Below, in pieces: positions 1 through 8,220 of a DNA stretch of 64,000 bases. Made by a program: the position numbers and the translations under genes. The stretch is from NCBI GenBank assembly GCA_019424965.1, contig JAHYYL010000009.1, positions 1 to 64,000 of the forward strand, read 5' to 3'. The stretch's first letter is position 1. The number at the start of each line of letters is the position of its first letter. The notes below the pieces were generated by a model. The model saw only the letters and a program-made list of their open reading frames with translations. It had not been told where the DNA came from and did not search any database. Source of the DNA: Collinsella sp. GTDB taxonomy: Bacteria > Actinomycetota > Coriobacteriia > Coriobacteriales > Coriobacteriaceae.

Positions 1-193
1 CCAGCTCGGGCAGCTCGGCGGTGCCGCACATGACGGCATACGCGCCGCCAAAGGGATGGTCGCGGTAAAACGCCGTAAAGCAACCCTGCTCATTGGCCTT
101 GCCGCTCTCCCACAGGCCCTGGGCCATAGTGAGTTCGTACAGATCGGTGAGCATTGCGATGTCGGTGGGATGCGAGATGTCGGTCAAAGCCAT
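1..193 (-). CDS. pncB: Nicotinate phosphoribosyltransferase, N-terminal part
   Basis: Only the first 64 codons are inside the window; the gene runs off the left edge. The enzyme joins nicotinate to PRPP to make nicotinate mononucleotide in NAD salvage. The visible N-terminus contains MLTDLYELTMAQG and CFTAFYRDHPFGGAYAV, both characteristic of this family. The start is ATG at 193, preceded by a GAAAGG ribosome binding site. The family call is by recalled resemblance, and the catalytic region is not visible. Confidence 0.85.
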   Translation of the reverse strand, partial: MALTDISHPTDIAMLTDLYELTMAQGLWESGKANEQGCFTAFYRDHPFGGAYAVMCGTAELPEL

Positions 194-274
194 GGGGCGA
201 CCTTTCGGATGTGTTGTGCAGAGGTTGAGGTTGGGCGAGGTAGACGTGCAGGCATGGAGTCCGGCGCGAACAGG

Positions 275-727
275 TTAGTGTAGGCCCATGCTGCCCGTGA
301 TCGTGTAGACCATAAAGACGACAAACGCGATGAGGGCGAGCACGATGATGATTTTTTGAGCCGGAGCCATGCCGGGGATCTCATTCTCGCCCGTAGGCTC
401 TTTAGAGGTGACCATGCGCTGGGCAAAGGTCATCTCGTCACGGCTCGGTTTGGGCTCGACGGTCTTAGGGTGAGCGGCTTTTTTGGGCTGAGGTTTGGGT
501 GCAGCGGGCGCGGGCTTCGCGGCGGCGGGCTTGGGCGCAGGCGCGGGCTCGGATGCGGCCTTGGCAGCGGCCTCCTCGGCCTTCTCGCGCTCGGCACGCA
601 GGGCGGTCAGCTCCTCACGCTCGCGGCGTGCCTCTTCCTGGGCCTCGCGACGAGCTTTCTCGGCGCGGAGCTCTTCCAACTCGGCGCGTTCCTCGGCAGA
701 CAGTGGTTGGGACTCAAGCTCGGCCAT
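275..727 (-). CDS. Coiled-coil protein with C-terminal membrane anchor, function unknown
   Basis: This is a 150-residue protein of no recognised family. Residues 1 to about 60 are almost entirely Glu, Arg, Ala and Leu and should form a long charged coiled coil. A Pro/Ala/Lys-rich linker follows (about 65-95), then one hydrophobic segment near the C-terminus (about 123-143, IIIVLALIAFVVFMVYTI). The expected topology is a tail-anchored protein with a cytoplasmic coiled coil. An ATG further upstream would add 12 residues, but the ATG at 727 has GAAAGGG at the right spacing and is preferred. The gene lies just after the terminator of the tRNA-Ala gene on the same strand. Confidence 0.7.
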   Translation of the reverse strand: MAELESQPLSAEERAELEELRAEKARREAQEEARREREELTALRAEREKAEEAAAKAASEPAPAPKPAAAKPAPAAPKPQPKKAAHPKTVEPKPSRDEMTFAQRMVTSKEPTGENEIPGMAPAQKIIIVLALIAFVVFMVYTITGSMGLH

Positions 728-744
728 GGTACAGCCCTTTCTTT

Positions 745-777
745 TAAAAAAAGCCGCCGACACAATGTCAGCGGCTT
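745..777 (-). terminator. Intrinsic terminator of the tRNA-Ala gene
   Basis: On the minus strand an AAGCCGC/GCGGCTT stem with inner ACA/TGT pairs is followed by a run of T. It stands 15 nt after the tRNA 3' end and just before the ribosome binding site of the coiled-coil gene. Confidence 0.75.
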
Positions 778-791
778 ATCAAATCCAAGGG

Positions 792-864
792 TGGAGACGA
801 AGGGAGTCGAACCCTCGGCCTCTGCCATGCGACGGCAGCGCTCTCCCAACTGAGCTACGTCCCC
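792..864 (-). tRNA. tRNA-Ala, anticodon CGC
   Basis: The cloverleaf can be folded by eye. The acceptor stem is GGGGACG with CGTCTCC and contains the G3:U70 pair that marks tRNA-Ala. The anticodon stem CTGCC/GGCAG encloses loop GTCGCAT, giving anticodon CGC. The T arm has GTTCGA and the D arm AGCTCAGTTGGGAGAGC. The discriminator is A73 and the next bases are CCC, so the CCA end is probably not encoded. Confidence 0.93.
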
Positions 865-917
865 AGGACAAGTTGATATTTTACCTACGGCTCGCCAACT
901 GTCAACGCCCAATACCC

Positions 918-1021
918 AGTCTTTTTGGGACGGGGCTTTTTTGACTACCCCTGCCGCTGTTCGGCCAAACCGTTCGCGCTGCCTGTCGGGGTAGCTAAAA
1001 CAGCCCCGTCCCAAAAAGACT
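918..1021. repeat. Long nested inverted repeat
   Basis: Two perfect 20-nt arms (918-937 and 1002-1021; AGTCTTTTTGGGACGGGGCT and its complement) enclose a second inverted pair, CTACCCC (945-951) with GGGGTAG (988-994). The whole would fold into a hairpin of about 100 nt. It lies between the tRNA-Ala gene and the 3' end of the radical SAM gene, so it could end transcription from that gene. Confidence 0.8.
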
Positions 1022-1029
1022 ACTTCTAA

Positions 1030-1060
1030 TGATTTTTTAATCCCCGTCCCAGAAAAATCA
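1030..1060. repeat. Short palindromic repeat, copy 1 of 2
   Basis: TGATTTTT and AAAAATCA arms surround taatccccgtcccag. A near-identical sequence is at 12115-12145. It lies just after the stop codon of the radical SAM gene and may add to termination. Confidence 0.7.
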
Positions 1061-1072
1061 TCGGCGAACGCG

Positions 1073-2011
1073 CTACTTTGCGCTGGTGAGGACGCCGGTG
1101 GTATCGAACGCCGGGGTAAAGCTCTCGTCTACCGCGCCGCCTTCTTGCCAAAACATCGTCGTAAAGCCCAGGTCGTCGGCATGGTCGAGCACCTGCTCGT
1201 ACTCCTCGCGCGTCACGGCGCGCGCCAGGTCGCCGCCTTGTTCGCGCATGAGGGCATTGGGCGTGTACTGGTTCATGACCGAGATCGGCACGTCGCCCAC
1301 CGTCTGCCACACCAGGTCCAACACGCGGCACGAATCGTCCGCATGCCCCGGCAGCACCAAATGACGCACGATTATGCCGCGCCTCATGAGCCCGTCCTCG
1401 TCTACCAGCTCTCCCCCGCGGCGCTCAATCTCGCGCGCCATCTGGGCCAGACCCGACACGGCCACGCGCGGGTAGTCCTTAATATGAGAAAGCGACTGCG
1501 CAAGCCCGGCATCGGCATATTTAAAGTCCGTAAGCCACACGTCGACCAGGTCGCCCAGCGCCGCCACGGCACTCGCGCGCTCGTAACCACTCGTGTTGTA
1601 GACAATTGGGATGACCAACCCGCGCGTCCGTGCCGCGGCAATCGCGGCAGGCAACAGGTGCGCATAGTGCGTCGCCGTCACCAGGTTGATGTTATTGGCG
1701 CCCTGGTCCTGCAGCTCCAGCATAATCTCGACCAAACGCTCGGGCGAAATCTCAAGGCCAAAATTGCCCGTTGAGATCTCGTGGTTCTGACAATAGATAC
1801 ATTTGAGCGAACAGCCGCTAAAGAAAATCGTACCCGAGCCGGCCTCGCCCGAAATGGGCGGCTCCTCCCACATATGGAGCGCCGCGCGGGCGACCTTAAG
1901 CGTGTTGTCGGCGCCGCACACGCCACGCGCGCCCTCGTCGCGCGCCGCACCGCAACGGCGCGGACACAAATGGCAGGCGGGCGAAAAAAGTTCGGTCAAC
2001 GACGTCGGCAT
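1073..2011 (-). CDS. Radical SAM protein, PflX-like (COG1313 type)
   Basis: A 312-residue protein resembling PflX-type uncharacterised iron-sulfur proteins related to pyruvate formate-lyase activases. An N-terminal cysteine cluster (CHLCPRRCG, then a fourth Cys in RGVC) precedes the radical SAM motif CSLKCIYCQ, a C-x3-C-x2-C site for the 4Fe-4S cluster that cleaves S-adenosylmethionine. Family members lack an established substrate, and no partner glycyl-radical enzyme is visible nearby. The preferred start is ATG at 2011, with TTGGAG upstream; an in-frame TTG at 2026 overlaps that site and is less likely. Confidence 0.8.
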   Translation of the reverse strand: MPTSLTELFSPACHLCPRRCGAARDEGARGVCGADNTLKVARAALHMWEEPPISGEAGSGTIFFSGCSLKCIYCQNHEISTGNFGLEISPERLVEIMLELQDQGANNINLVTATHYAHLLPAAIAAARTRGLVIPIVYNTSGYERASAVAALGDLVDVWLTDFKYADAGLAQSLSHIKDYPRVAVSGLAQMAREIERRGGELVDEDGLMRRGIIVRHLVLPGHADDSCRVLDLVWQTVGDVPISVMNQYTPNALMREQGGDLARAVTREEYEQVLDHADDLGFTTMFWQEGGAVDESFTPAFDTTGVLTSAK

Positions 2012-2112
2012 AAAAACATGCTCCAAAACAATGATTCAGCAGCTCAAACGTAAAGGGACCAACCGCACAGACGGCTCGAGCCCAAGGCGCCGTAATCGTC
2101 CGACACGATTTT

Positions 2113-2118
2113 TATAAT
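2113..2118 (+). promoter_or_regulatory. -10 element upstream of candidate structured RNA
   Basis: A perfect TATAAT lies in an otherwise GC-rich gap. No clear TTGACA stands 16-18 nt upstream. The predicted transcription start is near 2125. Confidence 0.55.
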
Positions 2119-2124
2119 GTCAAG

Positions 2125-2305
2125 ACTGGAATCGACAAAGTGCCGCTTTATGATGTAGGTATTCCGCCCCCCGCGGAGCAACTGGGTGAACCGTCGCGTT
2201 TATTTAGGGAGCCCACACAGTCGTACCTAGTACAGGTATCCTTCGTTGTTAAGGACGCTGGAACAGTCGATGAGGGCACCCACCTGTTTTAGGTGGGTTC
2301 ATTTT
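2125..2305 (+). ncRNA. Candidate structured noncoding RNA of about 175 nt (6S-like size, family uncertain)
   Basis: There is no open reading frame here, but the gap has a perfect TATAAT just upstream, self-complementary blocks and a terminator. ATCGAC (2131-2136) pairs with GTCGAT (2266-2271) to close the fold. Inside are CCGC-CCCCC-GCGG with a C-only loop, TGGGT pairing with GCCCA, TACCT-agtac-AGGTA, and CCTT/AAGG. The transcript would end at CCCACCT-gtttt-AGGTGGG followed by T-rich sequence (2279-2305). Length and a long closed stem recall 6S RNA, and the C-loop recalls the 6C motif, but neither match is secure. Confidence 0.45.
2279..2305 (+). terminator. Intrinsic terminator of the candidate RNA
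   Basis: CCCACCT and AGGTGGG form a 7-bp stem with loop gtttt. The following bases are ttcatttt. Confidence 0.65.
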
Positions 2306-2317
2306 CGTAACGTGGGG

Positions 2318-2344
2318 GGTGGTTTTCATTTGCCGAAAACCACC
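2318..2344. repeat. 10-bp perfect inverted repeat
   Basis: GGTGGTTTTC pairs with GAAAACCACC around a 7-nt loop. The arms resemble the outer part of the repeated AAACCACCAC palindrome found elsewhere in the window. The rest of the gap up to 2536 shows nothing recognisable. Confidence 0.6.
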
Positions 2345-2536
2345 ATTACAGCCCATATGGATCCCCGCCGGTATCCCGACAAGCCATCGACAACATCCCA
2401 ATATCTGGTAAGCGCGTGATTATCGCTGCATGCAATTCCATGCACCCCCCGTGGTCGAGTATCATGGTTCGGCTATGCCCTTTGCGCATGGCGTTCTTCT
2501 GACCTTTTCCTTCGACGCTTGGCGGTTTTTAGATTC

Positions 2537-3736
2537 ATGGCTTCATCCCCGAGCTACATACCGTACCTATGCGTGGCAGCGGCGGCCTTTATCACGACCT
2601 TCCTCATGGTGCCCCTGGTCAAGCGCTTGGCAATTAAGCTCGACGCCGTCGACTATCCTTCCAAGCGCCGCATCAACACCAAGCCCATCCCGCGTTTGGG
2701 CGGAACGGCGGTGTTTTTGGGCCTGGTCGTTGCCTGCATTGTGCAAATCCTAGGCACCTGGTACCTAGGTTGGCCGCCCGTTTTGGTGCCCCACCCCCGT
2801 CTGCACATCAGCTACCCCATACTTGCGCTTTCTTTTACCGTCATCTTTGCGACCGGCGCTATCGACGACGTCTTCCAGCTCAAGCCCAAGCAAAAGCTGG
2901 CCGGACAGGTCCTCGCCGCGCTTATCGCCTGTATCGGCGGCCTACGGATCGGCGTCATCGTCAACCCGTTTGCCCCCGGCGAAATCATGCTCGGATGGCT
3001 CGCCTACCCCATCACCGTGATCTATCTGGTGGCATTCACCAACATCATTAACCTCATCGACGGCCTCGACGGCTTGGCCACGGGCATCTGCGGCATCGCG
3101 TCGTTCACCATGTTTTCGATGGCCGTTCTCTCGGGCCGCATCGACGCCGCCGCGCTCTCCATTGCGCTCTTTGGCGCCTGTCTGGCCTTTTTGCGCTACA
3201 ACTTCAACCCCGCAAGCATCTTCTTGGGCGACTCGGGGTCGCTGCTTCTGGGCTTTGCGCTGGGCTCCATCTCGCTGCTCAACGTGAGCCGCACCGCCGC
3301 GCTCACCTCGCTTATCATTCCGCTCATCGTTGCCGGCGTGCCCATCATCGACACGTTTAGCGCCATCGTGCGCCGCAAGCGCGCCCACATTAGCATCGGG
3401 CAGGCCGACAAGGGCCACATCCACCACCGCCTGATCCAAGAAGGCTACAACCAAAAACAGGCAGTGCTCCTCATCTACGCCTGGTGCATCATGCTTTCGG
3501 CCGGCGCCGCCGCGATTAACCAGGTCGAGGTGCCCATGCGCGTGCTCATCTTTACCGTGCTCGCCATTGGTTCGGCGGCCTTTGCCAAGCATCTACATCT
3601 GTTTGAGCCCGTGCTGCGCCACCATTACAACAAGCGCACACACGAGGATGAGCTCGTCACGCCCGACGACCCCGCCTTTAAGCAGGAGGAGCAGGCAGCC
3701 GAGGAACGTAAGGAAGAGCGCCACCACAAGCTCTAG
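2537..3736 (+). CDS. Undecaprenyl-phosphate sugar-1-phosphate transferase (WecA/TagO family)
   Basis: A 399-residue polytopic membrane enzyme that should move a sugar-1-phosphate, commonly GlcNAc-1-phosphate, from UDP-sugar to undecaprenyl phosphate, starting cell-surface polymer synthesis. Family motifs are present: AIDDVF, NLIDGLDGLATG, FLGDSGSLLLGF and the HIHH signature in KGHIHHRL, which separates WecA/TagO from MraY. About ten hydrophobic segments are visible. The C-terminal 50 residues are highly charged and cytoplasmic. The start is placed at ATG 2537; the ribosome binding site is weak (GGCGG, 11 nt away), and a TTG at 2519 is possible. The flippase at 10.3 kb could act in the same kind of pathway. 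Confidence 0.85.
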   Translation: MASSPSYIPYLCVAAAAFITTFLMVPLVKRLAIKLDAVDYPSKRRINTKPIPRLGGTAVFLGLVVACIVQILGTWYLGWPPVLVPHPRLHISYPILALSFTVIFATGAIDDVFQLKPKQKLAGQVLAALIACIGGLRIGVIVNPFAPGEIMLGWLAYPITVIYLVAFTNIINLIDGLDGLATGICGIASFTMFSMAVLSGRIDAAALSIALFGACLAFLRYNFNPASIFLGDSGSLLLGFALGSISLLNVSRTAALTSLIIPLIVAGVPIIDTFSAIVRRKRAHISIGQADKGHIHHRLIQEGYNQKQAVLLIYAWCIMLSAGAAAINQVEVPMRVLIFTVLAIGSAAFAKHLHLFEPVLRHHYNKRTHEDELVTPDDPAFKQEEQAAEERKEERHHKL

Positions 3737-3897
3737 GGTAAGCTGCCGAGGAAGCGCCCAGGCGCCGCCGGCCAAACGCGCAGCCATGCCGCGCCCATCG
3801 CACATGCCGCCGATCTCCCGCCCCTCGCCTACTTACGACCCGCCCCTCCAATAAACGCGTTATCATCTTGACCAATGAACATACGTTAGGAGCAATT

Positions 3898-4947
3898 ATG
3901 CCAAACGAGAACAGCTACGAAGTCGCGCTGCAAAAGAGCAACGCCATTCGCGAGGGCCTGGCCAAGACGCCCGACAAGTTCACCATGCTCACCGGCGACC
4001 GCCCCACCGGCCGTCTGCATCTGGGTCACTACTTCGGCACCCTTAAGGGCCGTGTTGAGCTGCAGAACATGGGCGCCAAGACCAACGTGCTCATCGCCGA
4101 CTACCAGGTCATCACTGACCGCGACACGACCGAGCACATCCAGGACAACGTGTACAACATGGTCATGGACTACCTTGCCTGCGGCATCGACCCCGACAAG
4201 ACCATGATCTACGCGCACTCCGCCGTGCCCGCCGCCAACCAGCTCATGCTGCCGTTCCTGTCGCTGGTCTCCGAGGCCGAGCTGGCGCGCAACCCCACGG
4301 TCAAGGCCGAGATGGAGGCCTCGGGCCACGAGCTCACCGGCCTTCTGCTCACCTACCCGGTGCATCAGGCCTGCGACATCCTGTTCTGCAAGGGCAATGT
4401 GGTGCCCGTCGGTCGCGACCAGCTGCCGCACATCGAGCTCACCCGCACCATCGCCCGCCGCTTTAACAACCGCTACGGCAAGGTGTTCCCCGAGGTCGAC
4501 GCGCTGCTGTCCGAGACCCCGCTGCTGCCCGGCCTGGACGGTCGCAAGATGAGCAAGAGCTACGGCAACGCCATCAACATCTCGATGACCGCCGAGGAGA
4601 CGGCAAAGCGCATCAAGAAGAGCCAGACCGATTCTGAGCGCATGATCACGTTCGATCCCGAGAACCGCCCCGGCGTATCCGGTCTGCTTTCGACGGCCGC
4701 CATCTGCACCGGTCGTTCCGAGGTCGAGATTGCCGAGGAGATTGGCATGGGCGGCTCCGGCCAGCTCAAGAAGTACGTGACCGAGGCCGTCAACGAGTAC
4801 TTCGCGCCGATCCGCGAGCGTCGTCAGCGCTATGAGAACGATCTGGACTATGTGAAGGACGTGCTGCACGAGGGCAACCGTCGCGCCAACGAGATTGCCG
4901 AGCAGACCCTGGCCGAGGTTCAGGACGCCATGGGCATGGTGTACTAG
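3898..4947 (+). CDS. trpS: Tryptophanyl-tRNA synthetase
   Basis: A 349-residue class I aminoacyl-tRNA synthetase that charges tRNA-Trp. The HIGH-type signature is GRLHLGHY (residues 38-45) and the KMSKS loop is in GRKMSKSYGN (about residue 218). Length suits the bacterial family. The start is ATG 3898, with TTAGGAG upstream; an in-frame TTG 30 nt earlier lacks a site. The 160-nt leader is too short and lacks features for a tryptophan T-box. Confidence 0.96.
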   Translation: MPNENSYEVALQKSNAIREGLAKTPDKFTMLTGDRPTGRLHLGHYFGTLKGRVELQNMGAKTNVLIADYQVITDRDTTEHIQDNVYNMVMDYLACGIDPDKTMIYAHSAVPAANQLMLPFLSLVSEAELARNPTVKAEMEASGHELTGLLLTYPVHQACDILFCKGNVVPVGRDQLPHIELTRTIARRFNNRYGKVFPEVDALLSETPLLPGLDGRKMSKSYGNAINISMTAEETAKRIKKSQTDSERMITFDPENRPGVSGLLSTAAICTGRSEVEIAEEIGMGGSGQLKKYVTEAVNEYFAPIRERRQRYENDLDYVKDVLHEGNRRANEIAEQTLAEVQDAMGMVY

Positions 4948-4982
4948 ATCGATCTGCTGGCTAGAACTTTCGATTGCTATAG

Positions 4983-5010
4983 GGCGGGCGCTACGGCGTC
5001 CGCCTTTTTT
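4983..5010 (+). terminator. Intrinsic terminator of trpS
   Basis: GGCGGgCGC pairs with GCGtCCGCC around a TACG loop, followed by six T. Confidence 0.85.
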
Positions 5011-5057
5011 GGTGCCCGACCGGTTCGGCTCTGCCCATTGCACTCCCTCGACAAACA

Positions 5058-5099
5058 GGAACAGGCCCGCTGGCAGTTAGTTGCCAGCGGGCCTGTTCC
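5058..5099. repeat. Perfect 18-bp inverted repeat
   Basis: GGAACAGGCCCGCTGGCA (5058-5075) and its exact complement (5082-5099) are separated by 6 nt. There is no T run on either strand. It lies in the gap between trpS and the alkyltransferase gene; between it and 5275 nothing convincing is seen. Confidence 0.8.
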
Positions 5100-5275
5100 C
5101 GAAGTACACCGTTGAATCGCACAGAGGGGAGGAATGCGAATCAAACTCAACAGGGCAGGCTTTTTCATCGCCTATTGCCTGCTCCGTTGCTGAAACCAAT
5201 ATAGTTCACCGTGGTTTACTTTGCTGCATCAATATCGCCCGCCATAGCTTCTCCATAAGTTAGCCCCAGTAAACT

Positions 5276-5314
5276 AAACCACCACAAAGGGGACAGGCAC
5301 CTTTGTGGTGGTTT
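5276..5314. repeat. AAACCACCAC palindrome, copy 1 of 6
   Basis: AAACCACCACAAAGG and CCTTTGTGGTGGTTT arms surround ggacaggca. It stands 17 nt after the stop codon of the alkyltransferase gene on the minus strand, where it resembles an intrinsic terminator. Confidence 0.85.
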
Positions 5315-5331
5315 TAACCACGGCAGAGCCG

Positions 5332-5652
5332 CTAGAGCCCTGCAGGCCAGCGACAGGCGGCCAAGTCGACGTGCATGTCGTCCTTAAACGCCACACCCTC
5401 CCCTAGCAAAAGCTCACGTTGAGCATCGGGACCGCCAAAAGCAAAACCATCGCATATGCGGCCATCGGCAAACACCACGCGGTGACAGGGAATCTCGCCG
5501 GGGCGCGGATTGCCATGCAGGGCATACCCCACGTACCGCGCACTTCGTGGACGTCCAGCAAGCAGCGCCACCTGACCATACGTGGCGACCATCCCCTCGG
5601 GAATCTGCTCGACCACCTCGTACACCCGCTCAAAAAAGCCCTCAGACGCCAT
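5332..5652 (-). CDS. Methylated-DNA-protein cysteine methyltransferase-like protein (MGMT C-terminal domain only)
   Basis: A 106-residue protein made only of the DNA-binding and active-site domain of O6-alkylguanine alkyltransferases. The active-site motif IPCHRVV is intact, so it keeps the acceptor Cys that Atl1-type proteins replace with Trp. The helix-turn-helix region and the RSARYVGYAL recognition segment are present. It would repair or flag O6-alkylguanine in DNA. The start is ATG 5652, with GGGAG upstream; a further upstream start would extend into the repeated palindrome. Copies of that palindrome lie on both sides of the gene. Confidence 0.82.
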   Translation of the reverse strand: MASEGFFERVYEVVEQIPEGMVATYGQVALLAGRPRSARYVGYALHGNPRPGEIPCHRVVFADGRICDGFAFGGPDAQRELLLGEGVAFKDDMHVDLAACRWPAGL

Positions 5653-5681
5653 TGCTCGCTCCCTTCCACCCGGAATAGCAT

Positions 5682-5720
5682 AAACCACCACAAAGGTGCC
5701 TGTCCCCTTTGTGGTGGTTT
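5682..5720. repeat. AAACCACCAC palindrome, copy 2 of 6
   Basis: Same arms as copy 1, with the central spacer in the opposite orientation (tgcctgtcc). It is 12 nt after the stop codon of degV on the minus strand and just upstream of the alkyltransferase ribosome binding site. Confidence 0.85.
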
Positions 5721-5731
5721 TGGCAGGTGGG

Positions 5732-6586
5732 CTAGTTAACGGGCTGGAAGAAGGCTACGGCTACGGCGCCGGGGCCTACATGGGTGCCGATGGTGGCGCC
5801 GATGGTGTGAACGGGCAGTTCGCCCTCGGTGTGGCCAGCCCACAGTGCCGCGCTGTCCTCGATATACTTCTTGAGCACCGCATCCGAAAGGCCCGTATAG
5901 CCGAGCGCCAGCGGCATGGAAAAGTCGATGCCGCCCGCCTTTTCGACCTTCTGGTTGAGCAGGTTACGTCCGTTCTTGGAACCGCGCGCCTTGCCCAGCT
6001 GCACGATCAGACCGTCCTCGGCAGCCACCACGGGCTTTACGTTGAGCAGCGTACCCACGGCACCGGCCGCAGCAGACAGGCGACCGCCGCGCACCAGGTA
6101 CTCCAACGTCTCGAGCAGGCCGATGACGACCACGCGGTCGCGCACGGCCTCGACAGCCGCCGCAACCTGAGCCGCGCCCTGGCCCTCGTCCACCAGGCGC
6201 AGCGCATACTCGACCAGCACGCGCTCGCCCAAGGTCACGTTATTGCTGTCCACGACGAACATGTCGCCGCCCGGCGCCTCGGCAAGTGCCGTACGAGCAC
6301 TCTGGTTGGTGCCCGAGAGCTTGGCTCCCACGGTAATAATCACGGCCTCATCGCCGGCCTCACGCGCTTCGGCAATCGCCTGCGAAAAGGCGTACGGGTT
6401 GACCTGACCGGTCTTGGGCAGCTCATCGCGCTCCACAAGCATCTCGTAAAAGCGCTGGTGATCGATGTCGACGCCATCCATATACACATCGGTGCCAAAG
6501 GTGACGGACAGCGGCAGAACACGCAGAGCGGGGTGCTCCGCCGGCGACATATCGCTTGCGGAATCGGTAATAATGCGGACGGACAT
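5732..6586 (-). CDS. DegV family fatty-acid-binding protein
   Basis: A 284-residue DegV-fold protein. This family binds fatty acids and, as FakB, presents them to the FakA kinase for phosphorylation. The N-terminal IITDSASDMSP and the later VGAKLSGTNQSA and IGATIGTHVGPGA are family hallmarks. No fakA-like gene is in the window. The start is ATG 6586 after AGAAAGG. It lies 120 nt downstream of a MarR-type regulator on the same strand. A second DegV protein is encoded at 58.7 kb. Confidence 0.88.
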   Translation of the reverse strand: MSVRIITDSASDMSPAEHPALRVLPLSVTFGTDVYMDGVDIDHQRFYEMLVERDELPKTGQVNPYAFSQAIAEAREAGDEAVIITVGAKLSGTNQSARTALAEAPGGDMFVVDSNNVTLGERVLVEYALRLVDEGQGAAQVAAAVEAVRDRVVVIGLLETLEYLVRGGRLSAAAGAVGTLLNVKPVVAAEDGLIVQLGKARGSKNGRNLLNQKVEKAGGIDFSMPLALGYTGLSDAVLKKYIEDSAALWAGHTEGELPVHTIGATIGTHVGPGAVAVAFFQPVN

Positions 6587-6705
6587 AACGAATCCTTTCT
6601 TGCGCAGGTCTCGCGCAGGGAATTTTGACAGCAATGTCCCGGCACGGCGTACGCGCTCAAACGGGACGATGCAGTTCTTGGCTGAAAGCTAGCGCCAGCG
6701 CGGCT

Positions 6706-7155
6706 CTAGATCTCGCGCAGGGTGTTGAGGATCGTGCGCAGCGATGCATACATCTGCTCGCGCTGCTCCACGCCCATGGCCTTGCCGGTGGTATCGAGCA
6801 CCTCGCGAATGATGCGATCGGCCTCGCTCATGCTCTCGCCGCCCAGGGCAGTCAGGCGCACCGGAGCACGATACTTGACGGCCGCATCACCCGAGTCGTC
6901 AACCTCGACGTAGCCGCCCTCCTCCAGATGTGCCAGTGTGCGCGAAACGGCGGCACGGGTAACGCCGGCCATGCGGGCAAGGTCGGCGCCAGTCAGGCCG
7001 TCCTTGCTGCGCTCAAGATAGTACAGGCACATAACGTCGGAGCCCTTGAGGCCCAGCCTTGCGCCTTCGGACGTCTTGATACGCTGAATCTCCTTGTAGA
7101 GGCCGCTGATCAGTCCGACAAAGTCCTCAAAACGTGTCTCGTCGTTCTGCTGCAT
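6706..7155 (-). CDS. MarR family transcriptional regulator
   Basis: A 149-residue winged-helix protein. The recognition region reads LTGADLARMAGVTRAAVSRTLAHLE, followed by a wing with the DDSGDAAVKYRAPVRLTALG segment. Long terminal helices for dimerisation are evident. It probably represses its own transcription unit, which may include the downstream degV gene. The ligand cannot be told from sequence. The start is ATG 7155 with AAAGGCGG upstream. Confidence 0.85.
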   Translation of the reverse strand: MQQNDETRFEDFVGLISGLYKEIQRIKTSEGARLGLKGSDVMCLYYLERSKDGLTGADLARMAGVTRAAVSRTLAHLEEGGYVEVDDSGDAAVKYRAPVRLTALGGESMSEADRIIREVLDTTGKAMGVEQREQMYASLRTILNTLREI

Positions 7156-7259
7156 GGTGACGACCGCCTTTCGCTTACATGATGCTAACGGGTAAACATC
7201 TTAGCCGCACAAGGCAACACCCGTACCCAAATATCCCATTTGTTAACCCCTCAACATAA

Positions 7260-7298
7260 AAACCACCACAAAGGGGACAGGCACCTTTGTGGTGGTTT
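7260..7298. repeat. AAACCACCAC palindrome, copy 3 of 6
   Basis: Identical arms to copy 1 and same spacer orientation. It is 29 nt past the stop codon of the B3/B4 gene on the minus strand. Confidence 0.85.
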
Positions 7299-7327
7299 GG
7301 GGCATCGAGTTTGATCCGCAGACTTCG

Positions 7328-8047
7328 CTACAGCCCCACGCAAGGATTGTCGCGGGTCACAAGCGTTTTAACGACAACCGTCGCTCCCAGATAGCGCTCG
7401 AGCAGCTCGGCTAAGCGATCGATCGCGGCCTGGCAATCCCCCATCCGCTCGGGCTCCACGCACTCAATCGCCAGGAAAGCATCGGCCGAATCATCGGACA
7501 ACGCCGTTCGAACGCCATCGCGCCAGTTCCAGCAGCGGCATACGGCGCCCGCATCATCGATGTAGGCGAGCTCGCCGGGCAGCGTCGGGTCATCTGTCTC
7601 CTCGCCAAGCGGCAGAAATGAATCGCCACCGTCGGTCACCTTCAGGCAAAGGTCTCCCTCAATCGCGTGCAAATCCTCGCCGCCTACGGGCAGCGCGTAG
7701 GACAGCGACACCGTGTTGTAGATGTCCACCGCGGGCGTAATGTGGCCCACCGGCTTTCCTTTGAGCACGCGCTTGAGCAGGTTCTCAATTGAGCACCGCG
7801 CGCCCTTCTTGGTCTTGAATAGGCGATATGCCTCGCGCCATGCCTTAACCGGCGCATTCTCGCTGATGGTATCACTCGTCAGGTGACGCTCCGCATCGAT
7901 ATTGGCGCGGTCGAGCAACGCGGCAATCGCATCAACGTCCTCTTGAGGAATCTGAGCCGCGGGCTTCATGCCCTTTACGACCACAACACCGACAGCCGCC
8001 TGCGGAAATAGCTCCCAAAACGAATCCTCGGCAACGAAACTCTTCAT
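7328..8047 (-). CDS. B3/B4 tRNA-binding domain protein
   Basis: A 239-residue stand-alone B3/B4 domain, the fold that forms the editing module of the phenylalanyl-tRNA synthetase beta chain. Features matching the family include KGARCSIENLLKRVLKG, HITPAVDIYNTVSL and the aromatic CWNWRDG near residue 180. Stand-alone members are thought to check or edit aminoacyl-tRNAs, or act on amino acids, but the exact role of this one is unknown. The start is ATG 8047 with GGGAG upstream. The gene is bracketed by palindrome copies 3 and 4. Confidence 0.82.
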   Translation of the reverse strand: MKSFVAEDSFWELFPQAAVGVVVVKGMKPAAQIPQEDVDAIAALLDRANIDAERHLTSDTISENAPVKAWREAYRLFKTKKGARCSIENLLKRVLKGKPVGHITPAVDIYNTVSLSYALPVGGEDLHAIEGDLCLKVTDGGDSFLPLGEETDDPTLPGELAYIDDAGAVCRCWNWRDGVRTALSDDSADAFLAIECVEPERMGDCQAAIDRLAELLERYLGATVVVKTLVTRDNPCVGL

Positions 8048-8220
8048 GTGCTCTCCCTTCATAGCATGCGCCCGAGCCCGGGTGCCTAAACAAAAAGCGC
8101 CCTTACGACGGCCACCTTCAAAGTCCTACGGTGCCGCCACAAGAGCGCTTACGCTGCCCCCATCCGGAGAAGGGGGCGATATGTCAGGCGTATTGTAACC
8201 CGAGTCATTCGCCCAAGCAA

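Noticed and set aside
184..426. Small minus-strand frame between pncB and the coiled-coil gene
   Set aside because: It overlaps the coiled-coil gene in another frame and shows Ser/Arg/Ala-rich shadow composition.
2161..2180. 6C RNA motif
   Set aside because: Only one C-rich hairpin loop is present, whereas the 6C motif needs two.
3737..3897. Tryptophan T-box leader for trpS
   Set aside because: The gap is short and I see neither the conserved T-box sequence nor a terminator/antiterminator pair.
5081..5263. Possible 60-codon gene after trpS
   Set aside because: It overlaps the perfect hairpin, has no ribosome binding site and no sensible protein features.
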